From the NCBI GenBank assembly GCA_930367205.1, contig OV884013.1, positions 114,967,475 through 115,031,474 of the forward strand: DNA of 64,000 bases. The letters run 5' to 3'. Positions 11,233-23,134 of this stretch are shown here, piece by piece. How positions within the stretch are numbered: position 1 is the first letter of the stretch; each line of letters opens with the position of its first letter. The translations under genes were made by a program, and so were the position numbers. This DNA comes from Acanthosoma haemorrhoidale. Its lineage: Eukaryota > Arthropoda > Insecta > Hemiptera > Acanthosomatidae. Under the pieces are notes generated by a model. That model ran no database searches and was not told the origin of the DNA. It worked only from the letters and a program-made list of their open reading frames with translations.

Positions 11233-11693
11233 TCAGTTCACCGGATTAGCCCTCTCCTCATAAAGGAACAAGCTGGCGACAGGAGACTAAAGGATTTGCA
11301 CAACGGTAGGTATGTTTGCCCTAATCAACACCGACCCCGATGCACAAAGAACACAAGGCTTCACTTGATCATCGGACCGAACCTAAAGCATTCGTCCTAA
11401 GGCAACAGTCAAATCGAATTTACTTAACAATGACCTAACAGCCCCGCCGGATAGTCAACGGAGCCTTAAGGTAGCAGTCACCTTTAAGTCTAACAAGGGA
11501 TTATTTCCTAAGGGGGGTAGTTATTGGCCCTTTAATAATAATATAACTTTATTATACTCGGGCCACGTCCCTTAAGAACAAACATTTATTTTACATAAAG
11601 TGGCCTATTCTTTGACAGAGTCAGTTCCCCTTACATTTCCAATCACTGTATATAAAATATCAAAAATTGAATCAAACGTAAAACGAAAATATA

Positions 11694-12895
11694 AAGGGTG
11701 TCCCAGAATTAACACGAGATTTGATTTAAATAGAAAACACAGTTTTTAGTATTTTTGTTGTTATTTTTTTATTGAATTATAAAGTAAATAGGATAGGGTT
11801 ATTTATGGAATAACACATCGGGCAAATGGCCTCCACGACTTTGTTGGCACATACGCACTCTTGTGTCGAAATTTTCCATGACCATTTGGCATAAATGTGG
11901 TTGAATTTCCTCTTTTAATGCACGGGTGGATGTGGGCTTGTTGACATACACCTTTGACTTCAAATAACCCCTTAAAAAGAAATCTAAAGGTGTTAAATCA
12001 CACGAGGGGGCCACTTCTGATCACCGAAACGAGAGAGTACACGACCTGGAAATGTCTCATGCAGTATTTGAATTGTTTCATGGGCTGTATGGCATGTGGC
12101 ATCATCTTGTTGGAACCACATATTTGCCACATCAATATCATCCAATTTCGGCACAAAGAACCGTGTTATCATGTAGCGGTATAGAGCATCAATAACAGTC
12201 ACTGCTTGCCACATTTTCAAAAAAGTATGGTCCAATGATGTCTCCAACCCAAAATCCACACCAAACAGTGACACGTTGTGGGTGTATTTGTTTTTCGACA
12301 ATCACATGTGGGTTCTCCGAACCCCAAATGCGACAATTTTGTCGATTAACAAAGCCATCAAGATGAAAATGTGCTTCATCGTTTAGGATAATTTTGCTCG
12401 AAAAATCAGCATCTACTAGTTGATGTTCAATATGGGCTGTATGGCATGTGGCACCATCTTGTTGAAACCACATATTGGCCACATCAATATCATCTAATTT
12501 CGGCACAAAGAAATGTGTTTACGACGCCGAATTGATGTTTCTGGATTTTCAACAACACTCTCACGCACTGCTTCGATATTGACATTTGAACGGCTTGTTT
12601 TCGGACGACCAGTGTGTTTATTGTCTCTAACTGATCCAGTCTCCCTAAATTTTTCAATTGATCTCTTCACAGTTGATGAAGTCAAAACTTCCGGCCATAT
12701 TTTGTATGAAATTTTCGAACTGCGGCCGCCAAACTTTCATTATTAACAATAAATACACGTTGTTCTATCGTGTAACGCTCCATTGTTACTAACCCTAAAC
12801 TGTCAGCTGTCAAATTGTTTTTTTTTAGGATTGCCAGCACTTTACTGCACAAATGGCGGCAAATTCAAATCCTGCGTTAATTCTGGGACACCCTT
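11694..12895 (-). mobile_element. mariner-like DNA transposon (DD41D type), copy 1, defective
   Basis: Inverted termini AAGGGTGTCCCAGAATTAAC and GTTAATTCTGGGACACCCTT sit next to TA at both ends (11692-11693, 12896-12897). Minus-strand transposase remnants include ETGSVRDNKHTGRPKTSRSN (DNA-binding region), DADFSSKIILNDEAHFHLDG (first catalytic Asp), NMWFQQDDATCHTAHE (second) and CDLTPLDFFLRGYLKSK (third). The block at 12432-12512 is an out-of-place second copy of the NMWFQQDGATCHTAH region (native at 12080-12160). It replaces the end of the DNA-binding part, so this copy cannot encode a transposase. Compare the more complete copy at 25568-26860. Confidence 0.9.
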
Positions 12896-13564
12896 TATAT
12901 ATCGGAGTAAGACATCTCTGTAACCCTTCAATATTGTAAAAACTGATATTTGGCCGATCAGAAAAAGAAGTCCATGATCACGGTGGTGGAACAAAAAAAA
13001 ATTAATGGTATGGAAATTAAGAGGAAAATCGTCAAATGTTGAACACGAAACTGAGGAAATTGAACAGATCTCAGTTGTCGGTGAGCATTCAGTTGGTGAT
13101 ATAAAATAATATGTCGTGAGTTCAGAATGTGTAAAATGTAATAATACATATTGTTGTATTATGAATGAAAAATATAAGTCCCGAGAAACACTGGTTAATT
13201 CTATTAGTAATATATTTTTATGTTCATTATTGAAGTGATGCTATCCTGCCTGTATGCCCTGGCCATTGTGAGCCTCCAGCAAACGTGAAATATGCCCACA
13301 TTACATTTGATTACCCGGCTTCATAAAAAATATTTGCAATTCTATGAAACATAATTTAGGCTCATAAATAAATTTTTGAAAAATCCTACGATATTGAGAA
13401 GGGTATAAAATCAAAGATCTTCGATGGGCTGGTAAAGAATATGTCTTAAAGTTTTTAAAACCGTATTGGCAATGTCAAATCATCCCCTTTTATGAAAATT
13501 TTCCCACATTACCTTTAACCTCTGCCCCTAGTCCTGACCACTAGTTTTTTTTTTTAATTCTGTT
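12896..13564. other. spacer, no gene seen
   Basis: AT-rich; no shared repeat or convincing open frame. Confidence 0.45.
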
Positions 13565-14060
13565 TCTCTTTGTGTGTCCGAGACAGTACGGTATTTAGGC
13601 TTCCATCTCGACAAAATTCTGACATGGAAACCACACAAGAGGCTCAAAAGACTAAACACACGCTTTGGACAACTGTACTCAGGACATCCCATCTCTCAAT
13701 AGAAAATAAATTACCTATTTATAAAGTAATATTAAAGCCAATCTGGACTTAAAGAATAGAACTATAGGGACAGGAAAAAAGTCGAACATCAAGCGCATCC
13801 AATCCTTTCAATCAAAAGCCCTGAGAACAATAGTAAATGCCCCTTATTAAGTCAGCAACAAAACCCTTAATAATGATCTTAATATACCCTACATTCTTGA
13901 ACTCATCCCTTCTAAGTACATGAAATTCCATCGAAACCATTACACATAACCACTCACCCCTATAACCCTCACTCCTTGGAGGCTAAAGCGGCAGTGGCCT
14001 CGTGACAGTGGGAGTCCTGGCAATGGTCCGTTTGTGCCATGTCCTGAGTGTCTGTGGTTT
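13565..14060 (+). mobile_element. NLTR-B fragment: RT C-terminus
   Basis: The plus-strand frame reads YLGFHLDKILTWKPHKRLKR, then KLPIYKVILKPIWT, then KRIQSFQSKALRTIVNAPY. This order matches 58690-59005 (-) and is typical of the end of Jockey-clade RT ORFs. A stop and frameshifts interrupt it, and the 3' part runs through the TGGCCTCGTGACAGTGGGAG region shared with other NLTR-B copies. Confidence 0.75.
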
Positions 14061-14559
14061 TCAAGAAGATTTCAATTTATTATGAAAAGAGGTGGTTTGT
14101 TGCGATTTTATAGTTGTATGATTTGGAAATATAGTTTCCATGGAAAAAGATAGTTTTCATGAGTCAGCAATCAGCTAGATCCCGCGTAAGGAAAATATGA
14201 TTGTTTTCCTTGTGCAAATTTCGTGTAAGGTTTGAAATTAAAGATCTGCGGTGGGCTGTTTAAGAATGAGAATAACGTGATCGGGCTTTAGTGGACTATA
14301 AATACAAAAAAAAAGTCAAGTTAACTACTAAATATTTTTTTATGAAACAGATGTGGTGACAAATTTTGTGTACGGTGCCGATAAATGGGGAGTTCTAGAA
14401 AAACTACTTTAACTTACTTGAATTTTTAGATTAAATAAAATAAGACAATACAATTTAAGAAATCAACCTAGAGGGAGTAAGTAATTATTAAGCCTAAAAA
14501 CTCTTAACTGTGTAATACTACACAATTAATCAGCCTTTTATTTTGAATGGCAGAATAAA
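14061..14559. other. spacer, no gene seen
   Basis: AT-rich; nothing recognised. Confidence 0.4.
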
Positions 14560-14765
14560 AATGAAAATGGACGTTACCAGCTCGTACTTCGCACGAAGAC
14601 CGGACAACTTCCTAACTCGAAGTCCATCCTCTTCACTCACTGGACACTCACGAGACAGACAGAACGTTGGAGGAAATTCAGGCTTGGCTGCTCTGACACT
14701 GACTGACACATTTGTCGTCTGTCGCAGCCATGAGATAACAGATAAACAATAATTTAGATTAAGTG
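14560..14765 (-). other. GC-richer island, possible 5' exon or promoter segment
   Basis: Base composition rises sharply over about 200 bp. The minus strand is open for 94 residues across it, and a possible 5' splice site (GAGCTG followed by GTAACG) lies near 14575. No protein similarity is recognised. It may be a first or untranslated exon of a minus-strand gene, or merely unique sequence. Confidence 0.25.
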
Positions 14766-14916
14766 TACTTTCCCTTCTTATCTCCATCCCCTCCACTCGA
14801 CTAGGCACAGTCACTTCCTCTTTCTTATTGTTAAAAAATATAATAATAAATAATAAATAATGATCTATAAAAACATGTGATCGATGCTATATTGAAGGAT
14901 CCGAAAATATGAAATA

Positions 14917-15888
14917 TCAGGTCGAGTCATAAGTAACTTCCGACGCAGCTAAGTAGAATCTATTGTTCGTATCTATCCGATATGAGTTACCATGACAACA
15001 CTATAGACGACATTCACTATATAGACGAGGCTTCAGTTAGTCTTTTGTCAACTGTTTTGTGTGATACACGTTACGTTAAACTATTTTTTTTTAAACCTCT
15101 GAAATGGAGAGTCAAAAATTACATATTCGTCATGTAATGCTTTTGGGAATTTAAACAAGGTAGTAGTGCTAGGGCGACAGCTGAAAAAATATGCAGTGTA
15201 TATGGTGAAGGACTAATAACTGATCGGGCAGTTAGAAATTGGTTTATAAAATTCTGTTCTGGAGTTACGACCTTAAAAGACGAACCGACCGGGACGTCCT
15301 TCCGACTTTGACGACAACCTTTTAAAGGCAATATTGGAGCAAAATCCACGTCAATCAACAAGAGGTATAGCAGAAAGGTTGAATACATCACAATCAACTG
15401 TTAACCGCCACCTGGGAAAGTCCGCAAGTTAGGAGTGTGGGTACCTCGCAATCTCAGTGAACGGAATAAAGAAGATCGCATGTCAATCGCCACAAGTCTG
15501 CTCTCACGGGTAAAAATTGAGCCTTTTTTAAACAGGATTGTAACAGGCGATGAAAAATGGTTTACCTATGACAATACATGCCACAAAAGACAGTGGCTTG
15601 ATAAGGATCAACCACCCCTGCCAGATCCGAAAGCATCATCCTACCAGATCCATGGCAAAAATATTTTATTGTGTGTATGGTGGGATTGTCAAGGAATAAT
15701 TCACCACGAGTTGTTGAAGTCAAATTTAACGGTTACTGGGGATAGATACGTTCAGAAGTTGCAAATAGTGTAAGAGAAACTCCATGAAAAGCGTCCTGCA
15801 CTCGTCAAAATTAACATAATTTTCATATTTAATGAGAGCGAAATAAATGTCTGATGAAAAAACATAAGTTACTTATGACTCGACCTAA
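14917..15888 (+). mobile_element. mariner-like transposon, internally deleted
   Basis: Inverted termini AGGTCGAGTCATAAGTAACTT at the left and the complementary AAGTTACTTATGACTCGACCT at the right. The plus-strand transposase starts at ATG 15104 but is frameshifted early. Recognisable parts are DRAVRNWFIKFCSG (helix-turn-helix), TRGIAERLNTSQSTVNRHLG and GDEKWFTYDN (first catalytic Asp), then HGKNILLCVWWDCQG. After RPALVKI the reading jumps to a tail FNESEINV. The segment carrying the second and third catalytic Asp residues of mariners is missing, so the element is about 970 bp instead of about 1.3 kb. Non-autonomous. Confidence 0.85.
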
Positions 15889-16350
15889 TTATATACTGTG
15901 CCATTACAAATTGACAAAGATAAATAATTTCATTTCATAAAATATTTACTTGCTAGAAAATAAATTAATTAATTTAACAATAGTGGGGTCTATACTAAAC
16001 ACTCAGTCCGTCTGTCCAGTTCTTTGAGGCACCTTCGGTCAAGTTAGATTAATGGACTCGATTTGAAGATATGAAAATATATATATCATTCATAAAAATG
16101 ACTAGGCTACACACTGATGAATAAGTTGAATTAGTAATAAATGAATAATGAAAAGGAGTAGATAATGAGATAATGGGAAACAAGGAGTAATAATGAATAA
16201 TGAATAAGGAAAAGTCACTTTTAGGTCTCGGGTTCGAATCCCGAACCAGCCACCGATAATTAACAACAATAGTACAGCAAAATGTATATTGTTTATAAAA
16301 AAAGAAGTACGTGCGCTATTGAAAATATTTACAGGATTGTGAGTCCTTAC
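15889..16350. other. spacer with a B-box-like stretch
   Basis: Short ATGAATAATGA-type repeats around 16135-16205 are followed by GGGTTCGAATCCCGAACC at about 16228-16245, a very good Pol III B box, but no matching A box is seen upstream. Possibly the tail of a tRNA-derived SINE. Confidence 0.35.
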
Positions 16351-16412
16351 CTGAGGAAGGTAAACATCTGGACGAAGGCCGACTCCAGGCTGGATCTGTC
16401 CAGGATTCCAGT
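16351..16412 (-). CDS. Isolated internal exon, function unknown
   Basis: A 62-bp GC-rich block in AT-rich DNA. On the minus strand it is bounded by AATAATGAAG (3' splice site) and CTCAG followed by GTAAGG (5' splice site). In one open frame it reads TGILDRSSLESAFVQMFTFL. Length, splice signals and base composition are those of a short internal exon. The protein is not recognised. It could belong to the same minus-strand gene as the exon at 21321-21394, but the phases do not match directly, so intermediate exons or a different gene must be assumed. Confidence 0.55.
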
Positions 16413-17576
16413 CTTCATTATTATTAGTTATTTTTGTCTGCGACTAATTCAATTGGGATACGATACATTTTATTTGTATCATACCCTTGGGATAATTCCA
16501 ACTTGAGCCTGTCAAAGACCTTATGTGTATTTTTTTTTATTGTAATACTTTATGTCTTAGAGAGAAAGCGATTGAATTAATTAAAGTTAGATAAATTGCA
16601 TAACGATAACAAACACATATATGCACAATTTAAAACAATATATAAATACTAAAAACAAAAAAAAAAAACGTTTGTCCTCTCTCTCTTGCTATTTATAGAT
16701 ATTTCAAGAATTATGGATGTATTTTTATTAACGTATCAAATAAATACCACATTTGTTTTAGGCTTTAAAAATAACATTCATTAAATGTTGCCAGGACAGT
16801 AGACAGTCTTGTCACACAAATATGTTCTTCAGATGAAATTCTGCTCACACAGCCTTCATTATATTGCACATACTAGAACACGAACTATGCGAAGTATTTA
16901 TCTGAACACTGAAAGTGGTTCCAAAATACATTTGATCCCAAACAGATAGGCAAACTTGAAAAATGGATTCCGACCACTAGTGCTTCAGCGGTGAATCGGA
17001 AACTGGTTCAAAATTGAAAACGGCATTTATTTTTAAACGGAGAAGATTAAATAGTTGTTTTGGCCGCTTATCTCAATAGCCTAAACACTCCTTGCGTTTT
17101 GAAAACAAACGACAAACCAAGTTTATTCATTGTTATCTATTTGATTTACCTAATAAAATTCAATTGAGCCATGGCTTTTAATCATTTTCAGTTGTCTTAT
17201 ATCGCTAAACCTTAGATTTTGTACATTGTAGTCAGAAAATATATCGTTTAACCTTATATAATTGACAATAATCATTTTAACATATTTTAATGATTGACGT
17301 ACTGTCCATATTTTTGGTAAATTTTATTGCTAGCTGTAATGTCATTGGTAATAATTACATATTGTTACCCGAACACGATAACATGATGTTAGTGACTTTA
17401 TAATTTACTATTATTTATTGTATTCAACCCTAGCAAAAAAAAATTCGACAGAAGGTTGTTGCTGTAGTTAGCAGATGGCGGTGAGGTGCAGTGTCACCAT
17501 CACTACGCATTACCTCTCACCCTCATATTATGTTTTACTTATCGCATTTCCTATTTTTTTATTCATGTCTCGGGTT
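16413..17576. other. AT-rich spacer, probably intronic
   Basis: No gene or shared repeat recognised. It may be intron of a minus-strand gene if the flanking exons are linked. Confidence 0.4.
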
Positions 17577-18050
17577 GTTAAGGTGAGGGGGACGCCCGCC
17601 GGCGGCTAAGGCCTCTACGACCCGCCCGCTGTCCGACGGGGGTCAAGAATGAGATAAAATGGGTCAACCTGTGGTCTTTGACCTTTGATGGCGGCCTAGT
17701 CGGCGGGCAGCTTTTCGTAGTGATCTGACTCCATAATATCTTAGAAGGTGTGCCCCGACAGTGCACTATGTTCAGGAGAAGAGGAATAGGGAAGGTATTA
17801 TAGGTAATTTATGTGGTCTTGGAATGACAACGAATTCACACTCGGTGTCTAAGGGTAGGTGAAAACCGTCCGTATCCCAAAGGCGAGTGTGAACCGGAGA
17901 GAAGCAGACTGGATTGCCGTGGGAGACGCTACTGGTAAGTTTGTAAAGCCCCAGGAGACCGTCGTCCACGAGGGAGAGGTCTCTTCCAAGGAGGTGCTAG
18001 TTTTAGCGAGAAGAAGGAAGAGAATCCCACTAGGAATGTGTGGGGTCTGA
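17577..18050 (+). repeat. Repeat X, copy 1
   Basis: This copy shares a long colinear sequence with 53565-54062 (+), 49430-49690 (+) and 47395-47720 (-). Blocks include GGTCTTTGACCTTTGATGGC, TTCAGGAGAAGAGGAA, GTGGTCTTGGAATGAC, AAGGCGAGTGTGAACCGGAG and GGGGTCTGACAA. It interrupts an NLTR-A relic right after the peptide LPTVDEF, so it was inserted or recombined into that element. It has no certain ORF; this copy lacks the (GA)n end. Confidence 0.8.
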
Positions 18051-18585
18051 CAACACCGGAATTCATCCACCGTAGGCAGCTCAAAGATCTCGTGAACCTC
18101 ACTGTTGCTCCGCTGCTCGAATGAAGTGTGTCTGACCACTTTCATCAGTATACCGTTTAGGAATTGTTGGAGTTTCTTAGCTGTTGTATACGACAGATAA
18201 CGAAAAAGCGGTGCACCATACAGCAATGTAGGCCTGAGTATACTCTTGTAAATCAATAGCTTCAGACGCAGTGATAGATTGGGGGAAGTCAATAAGTGCG
18301 TAAGTCGGTGAGACTTCGTGCGTGTTTGCTTCAACTTCTTCGCAAAATGGTTACTAAAATGGAGGTGTCTGTCCATTTTAATTCCCAGATATACTAGATT
18401 TTTGGCTGGTGAATTTTCCTCCGTTCCTACTATATAACTAGTAGGGAGTGGGCTTTTTCCCTTTTGGAAAGAGAAAATTACACAGCCAGTCTTACCCGCG
18501 TTTACAGAGATATTGAGTCTCCCCAATCTCTCACTGATCTGGTTACAGGCTATTTCAGCCTGTCTTAGAGCTAACTAGGCACTCA
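18051..18585 (-). pseudogene. NLTR-A reverse transcriptase C-terminal relic
   Basis: The minus-strand frame reads LNISVNAGKTGCVIFSFQKG, NLVYLGIKMDRHLHFSNHFA, SPNLSLRLKLLIYKSILRPT, LQQFLNGILMKVVRHTSFEQ and HEIFELPTVDEF. It is colinear with the RT at 28463-29644 and its downstream piece at 28203-28466. It is truncated upstream near the RT palm and cut at its end by repeat X. At the 5' side a short deletion removes the segment equivalent to 28858-28880. Confidence 0.85.
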
Positions 18586-18589
18586 TGCT

Positions 18590-18720
18590 GGCAAAAGTTT
18601 TTTTGTTTTTTTTCAAAACCTCAAAACAAAATAATACGATGTACAAAAATAATAAAATAATTGGATTACATATTTCTCCTCTTTCTGCATGCTGGCAAAT
18701 GCCTCTAATCTCAGCCTTAT
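18590..18720 (-). mobile_element. NLTR-A-like 3' tail fragment
   Basis: T-rich start followed by CAAAACCTCAAAAC and further in TTTCTCCTCTTTCTGCATGC, matching the end of NLTR-A 3' UTRs at 60130-60220 and 10600-10700. A second, separate insertion abutting the relic at 18051-18585. Confidence 0.5.
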
Positions 18721-18819
18721 ATACTCGTAGACAGGTCAGAGGCGGGCTAGCCCCGCCGCGCCTTCTAGTGGTCTTCAGTAGTGTCGAGCACTAGTTCCCC
18801 CCCCTCTTAACTGACGCCT

Positions 18820-18925
18820 AACGTTTTTATTATTAAAATATGGAAACTTTCGAGCGTATTTTCTGGGTCAAGAAGAGGGGAACTTCTATTTATTCGTGGT
18901 GAAGAGGTTGGTACAAAATCATGTA
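18820..18925 (+). repeat. Repeat Y, copy 1
   Basis: TTTTTATTATTAAAATATGG, then AAGAAGAGGGGAACTTCT and ATTTATTCGTGGTGAAGAGG. The same blocks occur at 50115-50215 (+), and the first block at 54263-54325 (+), directly after the (GA)n end of repeat X. Identity unknown; possibly part of an LTR or of the same composite element as X. Confidence 0.6.
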
Positions 18926-21320
18926 AATCCATTAATTTCAATATTTACCTACATAATAAAAATAATCTTATACTAATATAAAATATATCAAATCTAAAAA
19001 AAGCCTCACTTAATCACTCTTCGTTGTGAATTGAGTCTTCATTGAAGTACAGATCGATTTTAAAATAGGGGAAAAAAATCTATCAGCTACTTTTATTCTA
19101 GTAGCTGCTCATATACCCTCACGAGGCTACATCGACACCGAACCGATGCATTCCACAAAGAAAAAATCATCAGGGTGACTTATGATTGAAATTTCTCGAC
19201 ACCAAGATTAGCAATAAAATGTGCTATGTATTTGTCGACTATGATTTTAAAAATAGATCCATGCTGTCATTTAAATCATTTTCGTTGACAAACCGATCCC
19301 TTAAATTTCTCAAGTAGCTCACTAGGATTGAATTTTGTTTTTCCACAAGAGTCATTCTCTATTACAGTAGGACGTTCTGGAATTAATTTGCGCGAAATGA
19401 AAGGTAGAGACCGTTCTATTAAGTCGATGACGTCAAAAACACTGGCATTAGTAGCACCAGGTCTTTTTCCACTCACTGACGTAACAGGTGTGACTCAACC
19501 ACAGGAACCTATGATTCTCAACAAATAATCCTGTAATATTGCCTCATTGTAATTATATATTATATATTCATCGGACTGAGTCCGAAAAAAAAAAAGTATT
19601 TTTTGATAGTCCTAGTTTTCGGCCCCGTTCTCGAGATATGGACATGCAATTTGGAACTGGAAGTCCATTTGATTTCGGAACAGCATGGAACATATACCCA
19701 TATCCACGAGACGTTATTTAGTCACGTTATTAATCAATTAAATAATTTATTAGTATTTAATGCTTGAATCCCACATGATGTAAGTAAAATTGTTATGTAA
19801 GTCGTGTTCACAATTTTATAGCAGTTACATTTATTCCAAAAATAAAACGAGTCCAGTGAAAAATCGTGCAGTGTCGTTAATCAGCAATAAAAAATGAGTA
19901 TACCATATAATACCGAATGGTTACGGAAAGCAGAGTTTGGCATTATTCTAATATAACTAACGAATTCGTTATATATATTATACATAATAATAATTATAAA
20001 TATAAGAAGAAAATATAAGAAATAATAAGAAAATATGATAAATAGTTATTTCAATACAGAAAAAATTATTTTTGTTTTAAAATAGAGTTTGTACGTATCC
20101 GTTATTCAAATAACAATAAGCTGTCAGGCAATGACAATTATTCGTAATTACTACGGGATATATTATTTGTCACTAGATTATTTCCAATAACTCGGATAAC
20201 GAATAAAAATAATTATTCTTTATTCGAATAAAAATAATACCTAAATATGTTAATTGGAAATAACGAATAAACGTTCTATTTGTTAATGGAGAATAACAAA
20301 TAAATTCTATTCATTCATTATTTTTTATTCGCTATAATATAAATCATGCGTCGGCGCTTACTTGTCATTAATAAAACTGCCATAAAAATGTTTAAAACAT
20401 AAAAAAACGTTTTCTAGGCTATGACAAAAATTTTGCTGGGGGAAACCCTTAGTTAGGGTCACATACAGTCACGAAATTGTATTTATGTATTGTATTGATG
20501 TAATCATGACCTTCGACCTAAAAACACTTGGTTTAATTTTAGATTCTGTCCAATTTCGATTTTGTTTTGAATCGGTCTTAAAACTGGCTCAACAACCACC
20601 AAACTCAATTCACTTCTGAGTCTACTCAATTTTGAAACATTTCATAGGGAAAATCCGATCATGATATTGTCATGTCATTCGTTCGAGAAACGAAAGGATA
20701 AACGAATTTATCCTAAAAATATTTATTGATAACTTTGGCTTGATGCTAAATTTCGTAAATTGTCACAAGTAAAGTGATCAATTGTTAAACAAGCCCAACA
20801 GAGGAACAGCTGAATTATGAAGGGAGTATCATTATTATCTAATGAAGACAATGGACTGTAATAGTATTGAGATCATGATGAAAACTACCTATGCCTGACC
20901 TACCAATGATAATTGAGTGTCACAAACATAAGTGTAAGACGAGGAGTACGGTGAATGAAAGACGACACTGTAAACAATTGAGAATAAAGAACCAGCCCGG
21001 GTTATTGTAAGCTTTTAAATGTACAAATAATTAATAATTTTGAGTCAAACAGTTTTATTTTTCTTAAATTAGTCAAACATATTCAAACTAAGATAAAATG
21101 GAGACAATATATAGTACAAAAAGGAACAAAACACATTGGCTACGATAACATGGTGTAAGCAGAGTCGAAAATGAAGCGACTCTTCGTGCCATTTTAGTGT
21201 TTACAAGAGAAAGGCTCCAACCCCAGGTGGAATAATGACTATTATTTTGAGCATGAACAGCTGACGATAAGATTATTATAACGATAAGGGGACTAGACAT
21301 GACGGATATGATATGCTTAC
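18926..21320. other. AT-rich spacer; one unassigned open frame
   Basis: Mostly AT-rich. A minus-strand frame at 19276-19476 (66 residues, with NASVFDVIDLIERSLPFISR) has more protein-like composition than its surroundings but no recognised family; it may be a transposon relic. No gene can be supported. Confidence 0.35.
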
Positions 21321-21394
21321 TTGAGCCTGGCATCCTCAGTGGCCTGCGCCACCGATAAACAGAACAACGACAAATACGTCAGAGGGAACAACAT
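21321..21394 (-). CDS. First coding exon of a secreted or membrane protein
   Basis: An ATG at 21394 opens MLFPLTYLSLFCLSVAQATE, a typical signal peptide: a hydrophobic core and a likely cleavage after VAQA. The frame reaches a strong 5' splice site, CTCAA followed by GTAAGC, leaving two bases of a split codon. The sequence upstream (21395-21850) is GC-richer and without TEs, as expected for a promoter and 5' UTR. The upstream in-frame ATG (giving MSVYRAPCIV) is possible, but its product lacks a signal-like start. The rest of the protein is not in view; several ion-channel, receptor and secreted families begin this way, so no family is named. Confidence 0.55.
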
Positions 21395-21860
21395 GGAGGC
21401 GCGGAAGACGACTGGTTTGGAACTGACGACGAGGAAGGTCGTTCCAGCCCCACTCTTGCAAGTTTGCGCAACGATGCACGGTGCACGGTAGACACTCACA
21501 GCCGCCTATACATGGTGCATGGGGATTTTTTTTAAAGGGAAAATGGAATTTCGGGAATACCGGTTACTGCTCAGAGTAGGATGGTTTGTTTCCGCCTAGT
21601 CACCGCTCACAGTGATCTTGATACAACACATAGGAGCTACTTCCGCCAAGTTGTTTGGAAAAGTGGCAACACTCATTGGAGGAAAACAGTCGAATGGAAA
21701 AAAACAAGCGAACAAGTTTAGGATTGAGGCCTCTACAACGCCAATTGGAAGGTTTTTCTCTCCTCTTTGCGCAGTCTCTCCTATAACGGGCAAGTAGAGC
21801 AGCCGGGATGGCTTCGATAGTTTATCGACAGTCATGAAAGCAACGTTCACAAATATGTGT
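21395..21860 (-). promoter_or_regulatory. Likely promoter and 5' UTR region of the signal-peptide exon
   Basis: About 450 bp of relatively GC-rich, non-repetitive DNA directly upstream of the ATG at 21394. No TATA box could be placed with confidence. The call is inferred from position and base composition only. Confidence 0.3.
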
Positions 21861-22439
21861 GCACGTGTTTGTCAGTGCCCTGTTACAGTTGAAGATATGT
21901 CCCCCGGTCGTGAAAATATAACTTTGTCCATAAATTATTAATAAGTTTCATTATTTAAATAATTACAAAACAAATCGACATTTTATAGGTAAGCATTTTT
22001 AGTGGCGTTCCAAATTAAAGATCTGTTTGTCCTGTATATATTATTTGGATTTTATTTATTCAAAGTATTTCAAAAACTTGGAACTGCCCAAAATAACACA
22101 ATTAAAAGTTCCAAAGAGCTTACTAATTACTACCTCTTGATCTGAAGTTTACTGAATATTTTTTACTAAGATACACATTCTCTAAAATACTAAACAGTAT
22201 CTCTAACACGCCCCATTGACTACAATACATATAATACACATGCTTATTCACCACTTCCAAATCTTTAATAAACAAATTCTTTCTTTTTAATTCAACAGAT
22301 ATTAACTGATTTAAGACACTAATTACTTTTGATTTTCGCAGCATCAAAAAAAAAAACAGTTGAGTAATCCCTCAACAGTCGTGGGTTTGGCGTCCGATAG
22401 TTTTGATTATACGTCAATATAAAAATGCAGAAGAATTCC
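21861..22439. other. AT-rich spacer
   Basis: No gene or shared repeat recognised. Confidence 0.4.
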
Positions 22440-22800
22440 ACATTCGCGCACTTGACCGACCCAGTGTTTAGCACTATGACCCCACCACCCTTCCCACATT
22501 GATGGCAACAGACTGTCTGGGGAAAATTAGGTTAAGAATCAGTATGTAAATTAGTTTTAAGTTTGATCAAAAAGGTGAGCCCCATCACCTTTATTAGAGT
22601 CAGTTCAGTCCAGTCACGTATAATGCATATCATTATACTTGTTTATTCATTATATATTTTTTATAAAATAACATAACCTGTATATAATGTAGCGGTACTA
22701 CAGGAAATACAAAAATAATTTGTAAATAGATTCACCTGAGGGTCTATAATTATATATGGTTATCTGTGAATTTAAAGGGGTTATGAAAGGGGAGGGGAAA
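22440..22800 (+). mobile_element. NLTR-A fragment: ORF end plus complete 3' UTR
   Basis: Starts in the last codons of the NLTR-A ORF (CTTGACCGACCCAGTGTTTA; compare LTNPVFNT in other copies) and continues through the family hairpin at 22571-22592 to AAAGGGGTTATGAAAGGGG. Closely similar to the minus-strand copy at 44883-45160, suggesting one subfamily. Heavily 5'-truncated. Confidence 0.8.
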
Positions 22801-23134
22801 CATTCGCGAATTGATTATTTCGATATTCATGAATTAAAAAAAAAATTTTTATTCTGAAGAAAAAATGAACACGGATACTTATCATTTTTTACTCATACAC
22901 AATCTATACAACAAAAACCCATTGAAAAAACTATTCATTCAAAAAAAAAATCAAATTGTTAACAGGTACATTTTCCACCAGTCTGTGAACAAAACTGCTT
23001 TAATTTAATTTAAAGAGTATAAATGAGATTTTCGAAAGTGAATATGACCCATTTCTTGTTCAAAATTTATTCCGCGCGACGACCACATAGGTTGATATTT
23101 AATGGATACGTACATTTGTAAATTATGTACATAC
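22801..23134. other. AT-rich spacer, probably intronic
   Basis: Nothing recognised; lies just downstream of the 5' splice site of the exon at 23135-23410. Confidence 0.4.
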
